A stretch of DNA of 64,000 nucleotides from Polyangium jinanense (lineage in GTDB: Bacteria > Myxococcota > Polyangia > Polyangiales > Polyangiaceae). The notes under the pieces are model-generated. The model was not told the origin of the DNA. It was given only the letters and a program-made list of their open reading frames with translations, and did not search any database. The stretch spans positions 138,319 to 202,318 of the forward strand of contig NZ_JAGTJJ010000013.1 in assembly GCF_028435365.1 (NCBI RefSeq), in the 5' to 3' direction. The position numbers and the translations under genes were made by a program. Shown here in pieces: positions 36,209 to 44,240 of the stretch. Numbering within the stretch: the first letter of the stretch is position 1; each line of letters opens with the position of its first letter.

Positions 36209-38620
36209 ATGTTGCAACGATCTCGCCTTGGAATTGTACTCGTATCAGCCCTCGGCACGGCGGTCCTCACGGCTGCGTGCGGGGGCGGCGGCTCCACCGG
36301 GCTCGCAGGGGGCACCTCCTCGAACGGCAGCGGCGGCGCGGGCGGCTCGAACAGCGGGGGGAACGGCGGCATCGGCGGGGACGGCGGCGATATTTTCGTC
36401 GGCTCCTCGTCGGGCGTGGGCGGAAGCGGCGGCAGCCAAACGCAGGGCTTCGATGTCCTGCCGAGCGCGCCGCAGGAGATCACAGTCGTTGCGGGTCAAA
36501 ATACCCCGACGGTCACGTACACCTCGTACCTCGACGGAAACCCCATCAGCGCGGGCTGGAGCGTCGATCGCGGCGAGATTGGAAGCATCACGGCGGGACC
36601 GACGAGCACGGCGACGTTCACGCCGAAGGGCACGGCCGGCGGCGTCGTGCGCGTCCGGGCCGGCCTCAACGGGCAGGTCCTCGAGCGTAATCTCCTGGTC
36701 AAGCTCACATCGCAACAGAATGGGGCGGACCCGAACAACCCCGCCCAGCAGGGTCAGATCGCCACGACGATCCCCCAGCTCACGGAGGGCGGCGGCGTCG
36801 GCGGCGTCGGCGGCGAGGGCCTCGGCGTCGGCGTCGACAATCCCGTCGTGGTCGCCGCGCTCGACGCGCCAAGCAGCAATGGGCAGGCCGAGGGGCTGAA
36901 ATTCATCTATCCGTACGACCGCACGGTCTGGCCGCGCGGCATGACGGCGCCGCTGCTCCAATGGGATTCGACGCTCGGCAGCGTCGACGCCATCAAGATC
37001 GAGCTCTCGACCACGAGCGGCTCGTTCTCGTGGAAGGGCACCTTCGCAAAACCGCAGATCCTCGTGCAAACGGGAGGCTCGTTCATTCGCCACCCGATCC
37101 CGCAGGACATCTGGGCCATGGCGACGAATACGGCCGGCGGAAAGACGCTCGACGGCTCGCCCGATCAGCTCGTCGTGCGGCTGACAGTGGCGAAAGGCGA
37201 GGTCGCGTACGGGCCGATCCAGGAGACGTGGACCGTCGCGCCGGGGCGGCTCTCGGGCGCCATTTATTACATTTCGTATGGCACGAAGCTCGCGAAAAAC
37301 CTGACCGGCGCCGTGGGCGGCGACGGCATGTTCGGCGGCGCGGTGCTCTCGATCAAGGTCGGTGACACGGCGCCCAAGCTCACGGCGGGCAAGAGCGGAT
37401 CGGAGGCGGAGTGCCGCGTCTGCCATTCGGTCGCGGCGGACGGCTCGCGCCTCGTCGCGACGTCGAATGGCGGCTCCATCCCGTGGGCCTACGATATCGC
37501 GCCGGACATGGTGACCGAGAAGTCGCTCCCGAATGGAAGCTCGTTCCCGGGCATCACGCCGGACGGCGCGCTGGCACTCACGACGGTGGGGCAGCTCGTC
37601 TCGCTGGCCAATGGCACCGTCCAGCCGGTTTCGGGGCTGAACGGGGTCTCGACCAACGTCGGCACGCCGTCGTTCTCGCCGGACGGCAAGCGCGTCGTGT
37701 TCAACCCGATGGCGAGCGCGTCCATCACGAACCCGCGGCAAAAGCTCGTCTTGATGGATTTCGACGCGGCGACGAACGCCTTCGCGAATCCGCTCGTCGT
37801 CGTGGACAACACGGGACAACCGGCGGAGACGCGGCCCGGCTGGGCGGCGTTTTTCCCGGACGGCAAGACCGTCGTGTATCATCAGCAGACCGCGGCGGGC
37901 GTCGACGGCAATACCCTCGGGGATCTGCGCACGCGCAAGGGCGCCAAGGCCTACATCGCGATGGTCCGCGACGACGGCGGCGCGCCCGTGCCGCTCGATC
38001 AGCTCAATGGCAAGGACGCTGGCAATGTGTACCTGCCGAAGCTCGCCCAGCCCGTTGCAATGACCTGCACGGGCGACGGCACGCAGGTCGGAGGCATCAA
38101 CGCCGATCACGGCGATGACGTGAACCTGAACTACGAGCCGACGGTGAACCCGATTGCCTCGGGCGGTTATGCCTGGGTGGTCTTCACGAGCCGCCGCATG
38201 TACGGCAACGTCGCGACGATCCCGCCGTTCTGCAGCGATCCGCGCGGCGTCAACCTCTTCACGAACATCACGCCGAAGAAGCTCTGGGTCGCAGCCGTGG
38301 ATCTGAACTCGCCGGCAGGCGTGGACGGGAGCCACCCGGCATTTTACCTGCCCGCGCAGGAGCTGCTCGCCGGCAATGCGCGCGGCTTCTGGGTGCAAGA
38401 GCCCTGCCGCGCCGACGGCGCCGGTTGCGAGTCCGGCGATCAATGCTGCAATGGCTACTGCTCGCCCGATCCGATGGGCAGCGGCGCACTCGTCTGCGGC
38501 GACACGCCCCCGAACGGCATGTGCTCGAACGAGGGCGACAAGTGCACGACGGCAGCCGATTGCTGCAGCCCGGACAACATCTGCCTGAACGGGTTCTGCA
38601 CGCTGGACGGGCCGAAGTAA
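36209..38620 (+). CDS. haem-c lipoprotein with beta-propeller-like repeats and a knottin-like C-terminus
   Basis: 803 residues. The lipobox AAC (Cys near 24) is followed by a Gly/Ser/Asn-rich linker (25-75), an Ig-like region (80-165), a region with one CxxCH haem site (CRVCHS near 407), PD40/WD-like blades (SFSPDGKRVVF, AAFFPDGKTVVYH) and a final Cys-rich part (CESGDQCCNGYC, CTTAADCCSPDNIC). It is predicted to sit on the outer membrane and bind one haem. The blade layout resembles TolB-type PD40 proteins. The ATG has no strong ribosome site. A CTTAADC motif is shared with the neighbouring lipoprotein at 34630. Electron-transfer partner unknown. Confidence 0.82.
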   Translation: MLQRSRLGIVLVSALGTAVLTAACGGGGSTGLAGGTSSNGSGGAGGSNSGGNGGIGGDGGDIFVGSSSGVGGSGGSQTQGFDVLPSAPQEITVVAGQNTPTVTYTSYLDGNPISAGWSVDRGEIGSITAGPTSTATFTPKGTAGGVVRVRAGLNGQVLERNLLVKLTSQQNGADPNNPAQQGQIATTIPQLTEGGGVGGVGGEGLGVGVDNPVVVAALDAPSSNGQAEGLKFIYPYDRTVWPRGMTAPLLQWDSTLGSVDAIKIELSTTSGSFSWKGTFAKPQILVQTGGSFIRHPIPQDIWAMATNTAGGKTLDGSPDQLVVRLTVAKGEVAYGPIQETWTVAPGRLSGAIYYISYGTKLAKNLTGAVGGDGMFGGAVLSIKVGDTAPKLTAGKSGSEAECRVCHSVAADGSRLVATSNGGSIPWAYDIAPDMVTEKSLPNGSSFPGITPDGALALTTVGQLVSLANGTVQPVSGLNGVSTNVGTPSFSPDGKRVVFNPMASASITNPRQKLVLMDFDAATNAFANPLVVVDNTGQPAETRPGWAAFFPDGKTVVYHQQTAAGVDGNTLGDLRTRKGAKAYIAMVRDDGGAPVPLDQLNGKDAGNVYLPKLAQPVAMTCTGDGTQVGGINADHGDDVNLNYEPTVNPIASGGYAWVVFTSRRMYGNVATIPPFCSDPRGVNLFTNITPKKLWVAAVDLNSPAGVDGSHPAFYLPAQELLAGNARGFWVQEPCRADGAGCESGDQCCNGYCSPDPMGSGALVCGDTPPNGMCSNEGDKCTTAADCCSPDNICLNGFCTLDGPK

Positions 38621-38636
38621 ACATCCGCGCGAAGGT

Positions 38637-38659
38637 GCGGGGGTTTGGCGGGCCCCCGC
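38637..38659. terminator. hairpin between convergent genes
   Basis: A 7-bp all-GC stem (38637-38643 with 38653-38659) with a 9-nt loop in the 51-bp gap between the convergent haem lipoprotein and Kunitz genes. It could serve both; there is no clear T-run. Confidence 0.45.
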
Positions 38660-38671
38660 GTCTTGCTCATC

Positions 38672-38989
38672 TCACCACCGGAATGGGGGGCGGTTGCAGG
38701 TGCGCTGGCAGGCGTGCATGGACTCGAAGTTGTTCATGTTCCCCTGACAGCCGCCGTACATGAAAGGCACGCAGCGACCAACGGCGCTGTTGAAGGCATA
38801 CCGACGGAAGGCCGCGCGACACGGGCCGCTCGCGATCGGCTGGAGGCAGATCCTACGCGCCGGTGGCACGACGAGATCCTGCACGTCCTCCGCGAGCTCC
38901 GCGTTTTCCGACGCGTCCTCCGCCGCCGACGCCGGCAGCACGAACAAGAACGAAATCGCCGCAAATACAAACGGTAGACCCTTCGTCAT
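38672..38989 (-). CDS. secreted Kunitz/BPTI-type protease inhibitor
   Basis: 105 residues from ATG 38989, with a GGGGGAGG ribosome site 5 bp upstream. A signal peptide of about 22 residues ends at PASA-AED. After a short acidic linker comes a single Kunitz domain (48-98) with all six cysteines (48, 57, 73, 81, 94, 98). The spacing 8-15-7-12-3 between them is identical to bovine BPTI, and FMYGGC and NNF are conserved. The P1 position is Arg58 after Cys57, which predicts inhibition of trypsin-like proteases. Such domains are mainly animal and are rare in bacteria. It is exported to the periplasm or outside. Confidence 0.93.
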   Translation of the reverse strand: MTKGLPFVFAAISFLFVLPASAAEDASENAELAEDVQDLVVPPARRICLQPIASGPCRAAFRRYAFNSAVGRCVPFMYGGCQGNMNNFESMHACQRTCNRPPFRW

Positions 38990-39407
38990 GGCGCACCTCC
39001 CCCTTCGAGCGGGAGCCACACCGGCGAGCCCGCCCGGTGGAAGCATAAAGCGCACGTCCTCGGCGTCCCCTGGTCCTGAGGCGCTTCGCTGGGGCGTTGC
39101 CCCAGGCCCCACCAGGGGCTATCCGCCCCTGGACCCGGACCAGCGCAAGCGCTGGACCCGGGGTCGATGAACTGCGCAATGCGCAGTTCATCGAACAGGC
39201 CGAGTCAAGGCCAGGTACGACCCTGCCAACCAAGACCGCCGTGACTGGCAACGCTGTCCCGGGTCTTGCCACCGGCCTGTGGGAAGAACTGCGCATCGCG
39301 CAGTTCTTCCACGAACGGTCCAGGGCTTGCCCTGGTTCGGGTCGAGGGGCGAACAGCCCCCGCGGGGCCCGGGGCGGCGCCCCGGCGCGGCGGCACCAAG
39401 AAGGAAG
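38990..39407. other. 418-bp gap upstream of the Kunitz gene, filled mostly by an inverted-repeat element
   Basis: No gene seen. The 92 bp next to the Kunitz start (38990-39081) must hold its promoter. The rest is the repeat described separately, which ends 15 bp before the ychF stop codon. Confidence 0.6.
39082..39392. repeat. 311-bp inverted-repeat (fold-back) element
   Basis: Two diverged copies of a unit of about 150 bp face each other (39082 to about 39235, and about 39240-39392). Each arm contains a small GC hairpin, a CCAGxGCAAGxxCTGG hairpin (39140-39155 in the left arm) and a perfect 13-bp stem with 3-nt loop whose core is GAACTGCGC/GCGCAGTTC (39165-39193 left; 39282-39310 right). 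Similarity continues towards the centre (ACAGGCC, CAAGxCCxGG, TGCCA in both). There is no open reading frame. The layout fits a REP/BIME doublet or a non-autonomous fold-back element. Confidence 0.8.
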
Positions 39408-40505
39408 TCAGACGTTGAAGTGGAAATGCATCACGTCGCCGTCCTTGACGACGTATGCCTTCCCTTCTTTGCGCATCTTGCCGGCCTGCGCTGCGCCGCT
39501 CTCGCCGCCGAATTTGACGAAATCGTCGAACGCGATGGTCTCGGCGCAGATGAAGCCCTTCTCGAAATCCGTGTGAATCTCGCCCGCGGATTGGGGTGCG
39601 GTTGCGCCGATCGGGATCGTCCAGGCGCGCGCCTCCTTCGGGCCGACCGTGAAGTACGTCTGGAGCCCGAGAAGCGCGTACGCCTCGCGGATGAGTCGAT
39701 TCAGGCCGGGCTCCGCGAGCCCCAGGGTCTCCAGGAACTCTGCGCGCTCGGCGGCGCCGAGCTGGGCGACCTCCGCCTCGATCTGCGCCGAGATCACCAC
39801 GGACTTCGCGCCGTCCTTCGCCGCGCGCTCGACCACCTTCGCCGACAGGGCATTGCCCGTCGCGGCGGCGGCCTCGTCGACGTTGCACACGTAAAGCGCG
39901 GGCTTCGCGGTCAAGAGCTGCAGCATGCGCCAGGCCTTCTGATCGTCGGGGTCCACCTTCGCCGTGAACGCCGGCCGGCCCGCGTGGAGCTGCTCCAGCG
40001 CGAGCTTGAGCAGACGCAAGGTATTCGCGCCCTCCTTGTCCCCGCCCCGGATCCGCTTCTCCAGGTTCGGAATGCGTTTCTCCAGGCTGTCGATGTCCGC
40101 CAGCATCAGCTCGGTCTCGATGATGTCCAGATCGGCGAGCGGGTCGACACGCCCCTCGACGTGCGTGACGTCGTCGTTCTGGAAGCACCGGGCGACGAAC
40201 GCGACGGCGTCGCAGTCGCGGATGTTGGCCAGGAACTGGTTGCCCAGGCCCTCGCCCTTGGACGCGCCGCGCACGAGGCCTGCCACGTCGACGAAGTTGA
40301 TCCGGGCCGGGATGATCTCCTTCGAGTTCGCCAGCGCCGCGAGTTTGTCGAGCCGCGGCTCGGGCACGGCCACGTCGCCGACGTTCGGCTCGATGGTGCA
40401 GAACGGGTAGTTCGCGGCCTGCGCGGCCGCCGTCTGGGTGAGGGCGTTGAACAGAGTGGATTTGCCGACGTTCGGCAGACCAACGATCGCGACTTTGAGG
40501 GCCAT
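39408..40505 (-). CDS. ychF: ribosome-binding ATPase YchF (Obg family)
   Basis: 365 residues from ATG 40505 (MALKVAIVGLPNVGKST); the longer frame upstream is not conserved. P-loop GLPNVGKST at 8-16, switch region NFVDVAGLVRGASKGEGLGNQF, and a coiled-coil insertion near 130-200. The G4-equivalent NVDE is the YchF/OLA1 variant that prefers ATP over GTP. The C-terminal TGS domain ends in the typical DGDVMHFHFNV. Universal housekeeping gene in translation and stress control. Confidence 0.97.
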   Translation of the reverse strand: MALKVAIVGLPNVGKSTLFNALTQTAAAQAANYPFCTIEPNVGDVAVPEPRLDKLAALANSKEIIPARINFVDVAGLVRGASKGEGLGNQFLANIRDCDAVAFVARCFQNDDVTHVEGRVDPLADLDIIETELMLADIDSLEKRIPNLEKRIRGGDKEGANTLRLLKLALEQLHAGRPAFTAKVDPDDQKAWRMLQLLTAKPALYVCNVDEAAAATGNALSAKVVERAAKDGAKSVVISAQIEAEVAQLGAAERAEFLETLGLAEPGLNRLIREAYALLGLQTYFTVGPKEARAWTIPIGATAPQSAGEIHTDFEKGFICAETIAFDDFVKFGGESGAAQAGKMRKEGKAYVVKDGDVMHFHFNV

Positions 40506-40575
40506 GGCGCAGTTCGGGGGAAAGAGGGCCGCGCGACCTAGCACGTCCGGGGCACACGCACCAGCCCTCATTCCC

Positions 40576-40600
40576 GAGGGGGACGCCTCGCGTCCCCCTC
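40576..40600. repeat. GC-rich hairpin (REP-like)
   Basis: An 11-bp perfect stem (40576-40586 with 40590-40600, loop CTC) in the ychF upstream gap. It is followed by an imperfect GTCCAGGCAAAGCCCGGAC hairpin and then by another stem, in the same order as the arms of the 39082-39392 element. Confidence 0.6.
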
Positions 40601-40659
40601 TCGTCCAGGCAAAGCCCGGACGATTCACCCCCCGAGGCGAGCTCGCTGTGCGATCTCGC

Positions 40660-40684
40660 AGAGCGCCGATCCTTTCGGCGCTCT
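40660..40684. terminator. hairpin downstream of the 40706 gene
   Basis: A 10-bp perfect stem (40660-40669 with 40675-40684) and a 5-nt loop, 22 bp after the stop codon of the minus-strand gene that ends at 40706. It could terminate that gene; there is no T-run. Confidence 0.4.
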
Positions 40685-40705
40685 CGCAGACGATCGGAGG
40701 ACCTT

Positions 40706-41230
40706 TCAGGCCACGTCGCGCCGGTGGAGCCGGTGGCTCCAGAAGCCGAAGAGGGGCTTGCGCGCGATGCGCCCGTTGTGGGCGAGGCAGATTTGCTCCG
40801 CCTCATCGGCTTGGTCCATGTTCTCGACCTCGACCGTGAGGAGCACCTTGCCGGCCTTCACCTCGCGCTCGACGTCCTCGATCACGGGATCGGGCTTGCC
40901 GGCGCCGGTGAGCCCGCCACCGAGCGCGCCGGCTGCGCCGCCGCCGAGCATGCCGAAGAGCGCGGCGGTGAGCGGACCGGCCGCGATGAAGCCGAGCGGA
41001 CCGAGCACGAGCCCGCCGAGGAGGCCGCCGGCGGCGGAGCCGACGAGTGCGCCGGTGGCGACGCCCTCGCGTGCGCTCGTCTCGGCGAGCGGCACGTCGT
41101 GCCGGTTCACCTTGTCGTGATGCAGGAGCACGGTGCACGCCTCGGAAAGCCCGGGCAACGCGCGAACGGCGTGCAGGCACCGCTCGGCGTCCGTATCGTC
41201 GTCGAACAAGGCAAAGAGCACGTGTCGCAT
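40706..41230 (-). CDS. Gly-rich small membrane-associated protein (glycine-zipper type)
   Basis: 174 residues from ATG 41230. A ferredoxin-like N-terminus (MRHVLFALFDDDTDAERCLHAV) precedes a central 55-residue Gly/Ala stretch (GALVGSAAGGLLGGLVLGPLGFIAAGPLTAALFGMLGG) that could insert into membrane. A second ferredoxin-like strand set follows near the end (KVLLTVEVENMDQADEAEQI). The arrangement resembles DUF1269/general-stress proteins with an inserted glycine zipper. Role unknown. Confidence 0.75.
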   Translation of the reverse strand: MRHVLFALFDDDTDAERCLHAVRALPGLSEACTVLLHHDKVNRHDVPLAETSAREGVATGALVGSAAGGLLGGLVLGPLGFIAAGPLTAALFGMLGGGAAGALGGGLTGAGKPDPVIEDVEREVKAGKVLLTVEVENMDQADEAEQICLAHNGRIARKPLFGFWSHRLHRRDVA

Positions 41231-41301
41231 GGCATCCTCCTCAGCCGGAGCATCGGTCCGTCGTGCGGGTTCGACAAGCGGACGGCGGGCGATTGCTTGG
41301 C

Positions 41302-42123
41302 TCAGTCGGTCCGGCCGGACGTGTTCGCGGAGGCCTCGACGGCGTCCATCGCGCGGCGGAAGATGTCTCGCGCGAGGGCGGCGCTCTCGTTCGAGAGGCC
41401 GACGCGCGGAAATGGGTTCAGCTCGATGAAATGGGGGCCGGCTCGATCGATCACGTAATCGATCCCGGCGACCTCGAGCCCGAAGAGCCGGGCCGCCCGC
41501 CGCGCGTGCGTGGCGATGGCCTCGTCTGGCTCCCACGCTTCGAACGAAGCGCCGGGCGCGTTCTTGATCCAGGTGCCCTCATTCTGGATCCGCACGCCGA
41601 ACGCGCGCTCGCCGAGGATCAGCACGCGCACGGATTCTCCCTCGAAAAACGGCTCCGCGCTCGCGATCCCGTCCCATCGCGGGATGTCCCGCGCCGACCG
41701 GATGAGGTACTTCCCCTCCCCTCGATGCTCCTCGCCGATCTTGAGCACGTAAGGAAATGGTAGGAGCGGCTCGCGGGTGAATGGGGATTGCACGACGGGA
41801 TGATCGACGAGCCCCGCGGCGACGCACCGGCCGAGCGCCGCATGACGCAGGGACGCGGCGGAAAGGGCCGCGGGATCGGGCCAGCAGGGAATCTCGTTTT
41901 CCGCGAGGACACGCAGGTTGTGCTGCTCGACGTCCTTGTCGCGGACGTCGGCGAAATACACGACGCCACGGAAATCGTCGGTCGGGCTCCTCCGGCGGTG
42001 CAGGCGGCCGGCGATCACGTCGAAGGTGATCGCGGAGAGCACGGGGGCCCAGGTCGGCCGCTCTTTCAGGAGCGGCAGCGTGGCGGCGGGCTCACCGGTG
42101 AGGAAGAGGAAACGCGGCTGCAT
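41302..42123 (-). CDS. ATP-grasp (RimK-like) ligase-type protein
   Basis: 273 residues from ATG 42123; ATG 42186 in the same frame would add 21 residues. The C-terminal half has the ATP-grasp pattern: PYVLKIGEEHRGEGKYLI, EPFFEGESVRVLILGERAFGVRIQ, and IDYVIDRAGPHFIELNPFPRVG with the metal-binding Glu and Asn. An ATP-dependent carboxylate-amine ligation is expected; the substrate is unknown. It is divergent from the 42223 gene, and the gap must hold both promoters. Confidence 0.8.
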   Translation of the reverse strand: MQPRFLFLTGEPAATLPLLKERPTWAPVLSAITFDVIAGRLHRRRSPTDDFRGVVYFADVRDKDVEQHNLRVLAENEIPCWPDPAALSAASLRHAALGRCVAAGLVDHPVVQSPFTREPLLPFPYVLKIGEEHRGEGKYLIRSARDIPRWDGIASAEPFFEGESVRVLILGERAFGVRIQNEGTWIKNAPGASFEAWEPDEAIATHARRAARLFGLEVAGIDYVIDRAGPHFIELNPFPRVGLSNESAALARDIFRRAMDAVEASANTSGRTD

Positions 42124-42222
42124 GATCAGAGACACGCTGGCCCAGAGGACGATTGCACGGCGCGACGATACCGGTGTCCTTTGCATCGTCAAGGTGTTAA
42201 GGACGCAAAGGAGGAGGTCATC

Positions 42223-42921
42223 GTGAGAGACGACCCGCTCTGGACCGGCGCGCTGTTGCTCTTTCCCCGACGCATCGCCGAGAACCTCGCGCGCGTCGAG
42301 CAAGCCGGCCTCGTCCCGCGCGCGCCGAACCTCGTGCAGGTCTCGCTCGGCGTGATTCGTATGTGGGTGCGCCTCGTAAAGCGGCCCGAGACCATCGGCA
42401 CCTGCACCGCACACCACGTGCGCCCCACGTTCCGCGCGCGCCTCCTCGCGTATCGCCCGCTCCGCTTCCCCTTCCTTTTGCGAGAGCGCGCGATCGCCCC
42501 GCTCGATTTCTCCGGCCTGGCGAGCTCACGCGAGCGCATCCTCCGCCACCTGCTCGGCGCGCACCACGACGTGAACCAGTTCGCCTACGATCTCGAGATC
42601 CTCGCCCTTCACCCGGGCGGGCTCGAAGAGCTTCACGAGCGCGCGCGGCGCGTGGTCGAGGGCGAGGATCCGCGCGCCGAATGGCTGCGGGATCTCGTGG
42701 TGTTCGAGGGGTACCACGAGAATCTCCTCGCCGCGGCGGAGCACGCGCGCGCGCACGGCGTGCGCCTCGCGCCGCACGAGGCCGACGATCCCGACATCTC
42801 GTTCACTGGATACATGCGCTGGTGCGCGCGTTTGCCCGCGACCTGGCGCGAGGCGATCCCGGCGCTCCTCTGCGGCGACATCGATCTGGGCGCGTACCGA
42901 TACGAAGCGGTGATGGCATGA
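42223..42921 (+). CDS. conserved protein of unknown function
   Basis: 232 residues from a GTG preceded by a strong ribosome site (AAAGGAGGAGG, about 42208-42218). It is Arg- and Leu-rich, with alternating helices and no signal peptide or membrane helix. It overlaps the next gene by 4 bp (ATGA), so the two are coupled. I do not recognise a domain. The ATP-grasp gene lies divergently next to it and may belong to the same function. Confidence 0.7.
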   Translation: MRDDPLWTGALLLFPRRIAENLARVEQAGLVPRAPNLVQVSLGVIRMWVRLVKRPETIGTCTAHHVRPTFRARLLAYRPLRFPFLLRERAIAPLDFSGLASSRERILRHLLGAHHDVNQFAYDLEILALHPGGLEELHERARRVVEGEDPRAEWLRDLVVFEGYHENLLAAAEHARAHGVRLAPHEADDPDISFTGYMRWCARLPATWREAIPALLCGDIDLGAYRYEAVMA

Positions 42922-43463
42922 ACACGCAAGACTTCCTCACGCTCTCGCACGCCGATCTCCGATCCCTGCTGGAGCAGGGTCACGCGATCGATCCGAGCGC
43001 GCTCGACGACAGCGAATACCGCGGCGTCTCGCTCGGGCTCCCCGCGCCGATCGTCGCGATCACGTGGCTCACGTTCCGGAAAACCTTCCACCGCGATCCA
43101 AGGACGGGCGCGCTGCGCGGATGGAACGTCCGCATGCAGCAGGCAGGGCTCGACGGCCCGCGCGAGCCCATGCGCGACGCCGAGGGCAAACCTCGATGTT
43201 TTGGCTTTTACGAGGTACGCGACGGGCGCGCGTACGACATGCCCGTCGCCGCGCGGCACGGCCTGGTGATCGATTACAACCACAGCAGCGAGAATCCTCG
43301 CCTCGATCCGATTCGCCTCGGGCGGGATCCGCTGGTCTCTCTCGACGAGGGGCGCGTGGATCGCCTGCTCGGCTGGACGTACCTCGATCTCGGCCTCGCC
43401 CGGGTGGGCACGCCGAGTTATTTCCTGCTCGAACGAGAGGGGCCGCTGTCGTACGTGCCCTGA
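42918..43463 (+). CDS. conserved protein of unknown function
   Basis: 181 residues, coupled by ATGA to the gene before it. Mixed alpha/beta composition with many conserved-looking aromatic and Arg residues (TWLTFRKTFHRDPRTGALRGWNV, RCFGFYEVRDGRAYDMPV). No signal peptide, no membrane helix. The co-translation suggests a two-protein complex with its neighbour. Not assignable to a named family. Confidence 0.7.
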   Translation: MNTQDFLTLSHADLRSLLEQGHAIDPSALDDSEYRGVSLGLPAPIVAITWLTFRKTFHRDPRTGALRGWNVRMQQAGLDGPREPMRDAEGKPRCFGFYEVRDGRAYDMPVAARHGLVIDYNHSSENPRLDPIRLGRDPLVSLDEGRVDRLLGWTYLDLGLARVGTPSYFLLEREGPLSYVP

Positions 43464-43471
43464 GGGCGAGC

Positions 43472-44104
43472 TCAGCGGAAAAGCCGGGCGAGCCCATAAT
43501 CGCCCCCGCCGCCCCCCGCGCCGCCCACCCGCGCGTTGCCGGCGAAGGAGACCGTCTCTCCGTTGGGCGTCTGCGAAGCGACGCTGTCGACGTTGGCCCC
43601 CTGGCGGGAAAGGACGCTCGCGTCATCGCGGGGGAAAACCGTCTGCACGTGCAGACGGCGGATGAGATGCCCGTGCAGGCGGATGACGGCCGTGATGCTC
43701 CGGCAATCCGCCTCGACGTGCAGGAGACCAAAGAGCGGGTTTTGTTCGTAGACACGCATCCGCGTGGCGTGCAAGGCCGCGACGTGGATCGCCGCACCTT
43801 GCCATTGCCCGTTCTGGAGCCTGCGCATCGCATACCGGCCGGCCGCGGAGCCGATGGCGAGGTAGAGGCCCGTCACCGCGTCGTCCTCGTCGATGAACAC
43901 GGAGTGCGCTTCACGAGCGACGTAGCCGGCTTCGCGGTCGAACCGCCCTTCGTCGCCGCCGTCGATGTGCTCCTCCGCGTGGCCGGCTGGCCCCGCGTTG
44001 CCAGCCACGAAGTACGAGTCCCGGAGCAGGGTCCGCACCTCGCCACGGGTCAGGGGGTTGCGGGGGTCGTACGATTGCATGACGCGTTCGATGGTGACAG
44101 ACAT
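43472..44104 (-). CDS. protein of unknown function with Gly-rich C-terminus
   Basis: 210 residues from ATG 44104 (MSVTIERVMQSYDPRNPLTRGEV). It contains paired His/Asp/Glu residues (HVEADCRSITAVIRLHGHLIRRLHVQ) that might bind metal, and ends in a Gly-rich segment (VGGAGGGGGDYGLARLF). No signal peptide. No family recognised. Confidence 0.65.
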   Translation of the reverse strand: MSVTIERVMQSYDPRNPLTRGEVRTLLRDSYFVAGNAGPAGHAEEHIDGGDEGRFDREAGYVAREAHSVFIDEDDAVTGLYLAIGSAAGRYAMRRLQNGQWQGAAIHVAALHATRMRVYEQNPLFGLLHVEADCRSITAVIRLHGHLIRRLHVQTVFPRDDASVLSRQGANVDSVASQTPNGETVSFAGNARVGGAGGGGGDYGLARLFR

Positions 44105-44240
44105 GGGCAGAATTCTCCGGCTCGTGTGGTGAAGGCCAATGCTCACGAATACCTCAAAAGGGGTGAGCGCCGCAACAAGAAAGTCGTGATCCGACGCGGG
44201 GCCCCCGCCGACCTTGCGCTCCCGTGAAGGAAGTGCGACC

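Noticed and set aside
39082..39392. Insertion sequence
   Set aside because: No transposase frame and no flanking target duplication seen; described as a fold-back repeat instead.
40600..40660. CRISPR-like repeats
   Set aside because: Only a few different hairpins, no regular spacer spacing and no cas genes.
39205..40806. Minus-strand frame of 533 codons across ychF
   Set aside because: Out of frame with ychF, which is unmistakable; composition is Arg/Gly noise.
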